Shown here one piece after another: positions 61,386-64,000 of a stretch of 64,000 bases of DNA. Source of the stretch: Nipponacmea schrenckii (taxonomy: Eukaryota > Mollusca > Gastropoda > Lottiidae); the NCBI GenBank assembly GCA_030562195.1, contig CM060202.1, positions 29,064,317 through 29,128,316 of the forward strand, given 5' to 3'. How positions within the stretch are numbered: the first letter of the stretch is position 1; each line of letters starts with the position of its first letter. Under the pieces are notes generated by a model. It was not told the origin of the DNA, did no database searches, and worked only from the letters and a program-made list of their open reading frames with translations. A program made the position numbers and the translations under genes.

Positions 61386-62035
61386 GGGTAACTTGGTCTT
61401 GTGTCCTCTGACACCCAAACTTTTGGCCTACTGAACCCTGTAACTTTATCTTGGGTCCTCTGGTACCCAAACTATTGGCCTACTGAACCCTGTAACTTTA
61501 TCTTGGGTCCAAACCTTTTGCCTTACTGAACCATATAACTTTGTCTGGGGTCCTCTGGTACCCAAACGTTTGGCTACATGTACCCTGTAACTTTATCTGG
61601 TGTCCTCTGGTTCCCAACCTTTTGGCCTACTGAACCCTGTAACTTTCTCTTGGGTCCCAACCTTTTGTCCAATTGAACACCAAAACTTTATCTGGGGTCC
61701 TCTGGTTCCCAACCTTTTGGCCTACTAAACCCTGTATCTTTATCTTGGGTCCTCTGTTACCCAGTATTTGGCCTGCTGAACCTTGTAACTTCATCTTGGG
61801 TCCCAACCTTTTGCCCTACTGAACCCTGTAACTTTGTCTGGGGTCCTCTGGTATCCAACCTTTTGCCCTACTGAACCCTGTAACTTTGTCTAGGGTGCTC
61901 TGCTTCCCAACCTTTTGCCCTTGAACCCTGTTACATTTTCTGGGATCTATTGGTACCCAACCATTTGGCCTACTGAACCCTGTAACATTGTCTTGGGTCC
62001 TCTGGTACCCAACCATTGGGCTTACTGAACCCCTT
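61386..62035. repeat. 52-bp minisatellite
   Basis: About 12 units of GAACCCTGTAACTTTATCTT + GGGTCCTCTGGTACCCAAAC + TTTTGGCCTACT with frequent small deletions. Its GC content is well above that of the surroundings. The short minus-strand frame at 61816-62016 is a by-product of the repeat. Confidence 0.95.
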
Positions 62036-63495
62036 ATGGTAACCTTGTCAGGAGTTCTCTGATTTCCAATCTTTAGTGTTGGCCTTCTCTACCCCACCGC
62101 TAAATGGAGTGATGAATCACGCTTCCCTATTTCTTCATTTGCAGAACTATGACTGACACAGGCCATAGAAGAGCACAAAAGAAAGGGTGGGGTCCCCGGT
62201 AAGGATTTGGTTCTACCCTGTCTGTGTTTAAATAGATATAGTAACTCAAATGAAACAACTAATTATTATGTTCATTATTTATTGTTATATAATAATCTTT
62301 CATTCAAACAACCAGAACTCATTGTCTGTTGGCACTCGTACAAATAACAACATGGTCGACCACAAACACAAACAAACAAAAGACGAAGACAGACTCGATA
62401 GTAGACGTAACAATCACGAAATGTCCTCAATAAAAGTTTTAAAAAGTCAACTCCTCACTTTCCAAAAATTGTCTTAAATTGGCCTAAAACATATTAGTAT
62501 GAACAGTCTTTAGAGTCAAATAATACGAAGCCTGTTTCACATTTTCACACATTTTACAACCATTTAAAGAAATAGCGAAATCTGCTGTAAGAATTTTCCT
62601 TCAAAGGCTTGATGTGGGTCATAAAACCCCAAATTTCATTATATTTACAGATTCAATGGTTATAGTCAAAATATAATTTATTAGCAGATAGAGCTCATAT
62701 TCAACCATACCACTTTGAAAATTATAACCTACCCAATACCTATTGTACTATTGCCACTTCCAAGGCGTCATAATTCCATCGTTACGACGTCGTCGCTTAA
62801 TACTGCACACGTCAATGTTGCCCTGGATATGATAAATCGGACTTTTTGACAAGTTTGAACAAATGTTTGGATATTTGAATGTCAGTTCTATGAGCTAATA
62901 TAGGCCTACATTACTGTATTAGCAATGCAGTGTATCGGGATTCAGAAACCTATACTAGTAGCCGACACTCTTACTGAAAATAACTGAAAATGTTACTATA
63001 AATCATACCCATCCAATGCTAGACAGAATCCCGAATTTTCTGAAAGAGCTCAATGAAATGAATGGAGGTTTACGTCCTACTCTTCTGCACTCTGAAAGAA
63101 CTAACCCAGTGAATAAGTCACACCTACTTTGTAAAAGCAGCACTTGATTCAGAATTCAGAATTCAAACTTTAGGAGATACGTTTTTAAACTTCATGGGAA
63201 TTTCGTAGACAGACATTAACATCTATATACACAATATGGCCATAAAAAAACTAAAAGTGAGAAGACTAAAACAAACAAACATAGCACTATAGAAAGGAAA
63301 GCTTAGGCGTTAATCAAGTATGTACAAAGTATAAAGATAGTAACTCAGATAGCTCAGAGCCCGGAGATCCATAGTATCCGACCAGAGCCCATACAAATAC
63401 TTTTCGGTAAGATTCGTTTAGAAGGCACTTAGTGTTTTGTTCCACGTGTGGTAGTTTTGTGTCCATAGGTCAAAGGTTACGTTGAGGTCTGTTCC
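62036..63495. other. Intergenic and 3' UTR of the gene at the right edge
   Basis: No coding signal. A short family A SINE tail lies on the minus strand at 63055-63105 (AATGAAATGAATGGAGGTTT, ACGTCCTACTCTTCTGCACT). The part just below 63496 should be 3' UTR of the minus-strand gene. Confidence 0.5.
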
Positions 63496-64000
63496 CTATT
63501 CAGCGATCTGTTGTTCCATTGGCGGTGGCACATTGTCTGCAACTGTTTTGGCTGGTTTCTGTATTTGTTCGGGAGATGGTTCACTTGTTCCATTTTGTTG
63601 AGGATTTATGGTCGTTGCTGGTTCTGCATTAGATGACGACTGTCCATTTGATACAATTTCTTGATTTCCCGTAACAGTGCTGGATTCAATCACAGTTTGT
63701 TCCGATGTTGGTTGCCCAGACTGGCTCTCAGAAGTGAGTTCTGCAGATGGTGTTTCTGATCGAACCTCAACTGGTTTTTCTGTTGGTTGTTCTGGCTTTT
63801 CTACTGAAGCCACTGCTGGTTGTTCTTCTGGTTTTTCTACTGAAGCCACTGCTGGTTGTTCTTCTGGTTTTTCTACCGGAGCTACTGTTGTTTGTTCTGT
63901 CGGAGCTTCATTTGATCTTTCTGCCTGAGTCTCAACTGGTTTTTCTACTGAAACTTCTACTTCTTGTTCAAGCTGTTTGTTCTGTGGGAACTTCAACTGG
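63496..64000 (-). CDS. C-terminal part of a Glu/Pro/Thr-rich protein, cut by the window edge
   Basis: Minus-strand frame of about 165 codons ending at TAG 63496. It is low-complexity and acidic, and includes a 12-residue repeat EKPEEQPAVASV (36-bp DNA repeat, about 63790-63890) and motifs such as APTEQTTVAPVEKP. The end is rich in Ser, Gln and Asn and finishes VPPPMEQQIAE. No domain is recognisable and I cannot name the protein; the rest lies outside. At the very edge the first ten codons read better in another frame (PVEVPTEQTA) that meets a TGA at about 63968-63970, suggesting a one-base frame disruption like that in zinc-finger gene 1. Confidence 0.65.
   Translation of the reverse strand, partial: QLKFPQNKQLEQEVEVSVEKPVETQAERSNEAPTEQTTVAPVEKPEEQPAVASVEKPEEQPAVASVEKPEQPTEKPVEVRSETPSAELTSESQSGQPTSEQTVIESSTVTGNQEIVSNGQSSSNAEPATTINPQQNGTSEPSPEQIQKPAKTVADNVPPPMEQQIAE

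Overview
The window looks like one scaffold piece from an AT-rich, intron- and repeat-rich animal genome, most likely a mollusc (gastropod or other lophotrochozoan). The reasons are spliced genes with GT-AG introns and animal families (PHLDB/LL5, TMEM272-like, C2H2 zinc fingers). There is also a secreted tandem IgGFc-binding-domain protein of a kind I associate with molluscs, many tRNA-derived SINE fragments, and scattered GGGAGGTAAT / GGGAGATAACTC-type words I associate with molluscan DNA. The species call is inference. There is one 500-bp assembly gap (19202-19701).

Layout. 1-2760: non-coding, with a possible terminal-inverted-repeat element. 2761-15308, minus strand: four phase-compatible exons of a PHLDB/LL5-type gene (coiled coil plus C-terminal PH domain), with a candidate short first exon at 15100-15308 and repeat-filled introns. 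15309-19115: no convincing gene, SINE remnants, an 83-bp tandem repeat and a G-rich tract. 19702-23244, minus strand: a secreted protein with a signal peptide, an IgGFc-binding domain, a short DxDxDG metal-binding-like linker and a second IgGFc-binding domain that runs into the gap. 23245-36969: long gene-poor stretch with SINEs and a 1.2-kb array of 34-bp repeats. 36970-40455, plus strand: a six-exon TMEM272-like four-pass membrane protein with PY motifs in its N-terminal tail.

45738-60612: four C2H2 zinc-finger genes (plus, minus, minus, plus). Each has an intronless reading frame starting 39-54 nt after a splice acceptor. Minisatellites of 51, 54 and 21 bp separate them. 60613-63495: non-coding with a 52-bp minisatellite. 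63496-64000, minus strand: the C-terminal end of a Glu/Pro/Thr-rich protein that continues past the window edge.

No operon-like or bacterial system, CRISPR array or clear novel multi-gene system is present. The most unusual points are: two reading frames (47899 and about 63970) in which a CTTGA run creates a TGA stop that a +1 shift would bypass; a TMEM272-like protein carrying NDFIP-style PY motifs; a short PHLDB form without an FHA domain in this window; the common layout of the zinc-finger genes; and several minisatellite families that recur at distant sites, one next to a tRNA-like SINE head.
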